DNA of 6,733 nt from JBEIFW01 sp044370695 (GTDB lineage Bacteria; Actinomycetota; Acidimicrobiia; Acidimicrobiales; Ilumatobacteraceae). The stretch is taken from contig JBILVB010000187.1 in NCBI GenBank assembly GCA_044370695.1, positions 1-6,733 on the forward strand, written 5' to 3'. This document shows positions 5,127 to 6,733 of this stretch, one piece after another. The position numbers were made by a program, and so were the translations under genes. Below the pieces are notes generated by a model that had not been told where the DNA came from, searched no databases, and worked only from the letters and a program-made list of their open reading frames with translations. The stretch's first letter is position 1. The number at the start of each line of letters is the position of its first letter.

Positions 5127-6733
5127 ATGACCAGCGACGTGCAGGACCTGGATTTCGATCCCGACGCGTTGCGGGAGCGGTATCGGTACGAGCGCGACAA
5201 GCGCATCCGCACCGACGGGGCCGACCAGTACATCGAGATGGCCGGCGAGTTCGCGCACTACTTCGAGGACGACCCCTACGCCGATCCCGGCTTCCGTCGC
5301 GAACCGGTGTCGGACGAGATCGACATCGCCATCATCGGCGGCGGCTTCAGCGGCCTGCTCGCAGCGGCCCGCCTCACCGAGCACGGCGTCACGTCGTTCC
5401 GCATCGTCGAAGCGGGCGCCGACTTCGGCGGCACCTGGTACTGGAACCGGTACCCGGGCGCCCAGTGCGACACGGAGTCGTACTGCTACCTGCCGCTGCT
5501 CGAGGAGCTCGGTTACATGCCCAAGGAGAAGTACTCCTTCGTCGAGGAGATCTTCGGGCACTCGCAGCGCATCGGCCACCACTACGGCCTCTACGACAAG
5601 ACCCACTTCCAGACCCGGGTCCGCTCGATCGACTGGGACGAAGGCGCCGGGCGGTGGCACGTGCGCACCAACCGCGGCGACGACCTGCGGGCCCGGTTCG
5701 TGGTGATGGCACTCGGCACGACGACACGGGCCAAGCTGCCGGGCATCCCGGGCCTCGATTCGTTCGGGGGCCGTTCGTTCCACACGAGCCGGTGGGACTA
5801 CGGCTACACCGGTGGCGACACCAACGGCGGCATGACCAACCTCGCCGACAAGCGCGTGGCGATCATCGGCACGGGCGCCACCGCGATCCAGTGCGTCCCC
5901 CGCGTCGCCGCCGACGCCGGTCACCTGTACGTGTTCCAGCGGACGCCGTCGACGGTGGACTGGCGGCGTAACAAGCCCACCGACCCCGACTGGTGGGCGT
6001 CGCTGCAGCCGGGCTGGCAGCGGGAGCGCCGGGAGAACTTCGGTGCCCAGGCCGCCGGGGTACCCGTCGAGATCGATCTGATCGACGACGGCTGGACCGA
6101 CATCTTCCGCACGGTCAGCTCGCCGAAGGGGGCCAACCGGCCGCGTACCAAGGACGAGCGCGACCGGGTGGTCGAACTGCAGGACTTCCGCAAGATGGAG
6201 CAGCTGCGCCACCGCGTCGAACACGACGTCGAGGACCCGGACACCGCCGAGGCGCTCAAGCCCTGGTACCGCGTGATGTGCAAGCGGCCGACGTTCAACG
6301 ACGAGTTCCTGCCGGCGTTCAATCGGCCCAACGTCACGCTGGTCGACGTGAGCGAGGCGCGAGGGGTGGAACGGATCACGCCGACCGGGGTGGTCGCGAA
6401 CGGCGTCGAGTACGAGGTCGACTGCATCATCTATGCGTCGGGGTTCGAGGTGTCGGCCGAGTTCCGCCGCCGCCTCGGCATGGAGGTGAACGGCCGAGAC
6501 GGCCTGTCGCTGTTCGACCACTGGGCCGACGGCCTCACGACGTTGCACGGGTTCTCCACCCGCGGGTTCCCCAACTGGTTCTACATCGGGGTGTCGCAGA
6601 ACGCGTTCAGCGTCAACATGACCTCGATGTTCGACGACCAGGCCCGCCACATCGCCTACATCATCGCCGAGACGATGCGCCGGGGTGCCCGGACGGTCGA
6701 GCCGAGCGAGCGGGCCGTGCAGGAGTGGGTGGA
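5127..6733 (+). CDS. Class I Baeyer-Villiger monooxygenase (3' end outside window)
   Basis: The frame is open from ATG 5127 to the window edge (535 codons, no stop). These FAD/NADPH enzymes insert an oxygen next to a ketone, giving an ester or lactone. Residues 1-62 form an extension with LRERYRYERDKRIRTDG, seen in the longer (~600-residue) subgroup rather than short cyclohexanone monooxygenases. Then come GGGFSG (71-76, FAD), GGTWYWNRYPGAQCDTES (101-118, with D115), the family fingerprint F-x-G-x3-H-x3-W-D at F213, G215, H219, W223 and D224, GTGATA (248-253, NADPH), and CKRP (385-388), where R387 matches the catalytic Arg of phenylacetone monooxygenase (R337). GFPNWFYIGVSQNAFSVN (479-496) is near the usual C-terminal region. 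About 60 residues are probably missing. It lies 71 bp after the flavin hydroxylase and is likely in the same operon. The ketone substrate is unknown; a bulky cyclic or long-chain ketone is a guess based on subgroup. Confidence 0.93.
   Translation, partial: MTSDVQDLDFDPDALRERYRYERDKRIRTDGADQYIEMAGEFAHYFEDDPYADPGFRREPVSDEIDIAIIGGGFSGLLAAARLTEHGVTSFRIVEAGADFGGTWYWNRYPGAQCDTESYCYLPLLEELGYMPKEKYSFVEEIFGHSQRIGHHYGLYDKTHFQTRVRSIDWDEGAGRWHVRTNRGDDLRARFVVMALGTTTRAKLPGIPGLDSFGGRSFHTSRWDYGYTGGDTNGGMTNLADKRVAIIGTGATAIQCVPRVAADAGHLYVFQRTPSTVDWRRNKPTDPDWWASLQPGWQRERRENFGAQAAGVPVEIDLIDDGWTDIFRTVSSPKGANRPRTKDERDRVVELQDFRKMEQLRHRVEHDVEDPDTAEALKPWYRVMCKRPTFNDEFLPAFNRPNVTLVDVSEARGVERITPTGVVANGVEYEVDCIIYASGFEVSAEFRRRLGMEVNGRDGLSLFDHWADGLTTLHGFSTRGFPNWFYIGVSQNAFSVNMTSMFDDQARHIAYIIAETMRRGARTVEPSERAVQEWV

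Noticed and set aside
5040..6650. Long minus-strand open frame (about 536 codons) opposite the Baeyer-Villiger gene
   Set aside because: The plus strand here carries every motif of a Baeyer-Villiger monooxygenase with a strong ribosome binding site. The antisense product has a biased Val/Arg/Ala/Gly composition and no known fold signature.

Overview
The window is very GC-rich DNA packed with plus-strand genes. Its codons are strongly biased to G or C in the third position, translation starts include GTG, and purine-rich Shine-Dalgarno sequences precede most genes. Together with a secreted-type repeat protein built from 'LDTR ... VVDVTGY' units, this suggests a high-GC actinobacterium. A member of the Acidimicrobiia or a similar environmental lineage is plausible. 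The taxonomic guess is inference only; there is no rRNA or other marker gene here.

Layout: (1) positions 3-938 hold the 3' end of a gene for a surface-type repeat protein, with one partial and two complete copies of a ~126-residue unit. (2) A 57-bp gap (939-995) carries a perfect 6+6 inverted repeat and a weak promoter-like sequence, then a strong ribosome binding site. (3) 996-2378 encodes a Rieske non-heme iron oxygenase alpha subunit. (4) 2468-3739 encodes an acyl-CoA dehydrogenase of the ACAD10/ACAD11 clade, read from a GTG start. (5) 3772-5055 encodes a group A FAD monooxygenase resembling PhzS. (6) 5127 to the window end encodes a class I Baeyer-Villiger monooxygenase with an N-terminal extension, cut off at the 3' side. 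No stretch over 300 bp lacks a gene.

The last four genes run in one direction with gaps of 89, 32 and 71 bp, so they look like one catabolic operon that continues downstream. All four products are redox enzymes: a ring or C-H hydroxylase, a flavin hydroxylase, a ketone-to-ester/lactone monooxygenase, and an acyl-CoA dehydrogenase-fold enzyme. A reasonable inference is oxidative breakdown of a cyclic or branched hydrophobic compound (terpenoid, steroid-like, alicyclic or aromatic). The substrate cannot be named from sequence. The Rieske enzyme's ferredoxin and reductase, the lactone hydrolase, a CoA ligase and a regulator are not in the window.

The least ordinary signals are three perfect inverted repeats at gene boundaries: 960-975, 2379-2394, and 3756-3792, the last placing a start codon in a hairpin loop. 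Two catalytic-position substitutions also stand out: Glu for the usual bridging Asp in the Rieske enzyme, and Asp for the usual catalytic Glu in the dehydrogenase. I found no clear evidence of a wholly new kind of system. The best lead is the combination of oxygenases with an ACAD10/11-type enzyme, together with the boundary palindromes.
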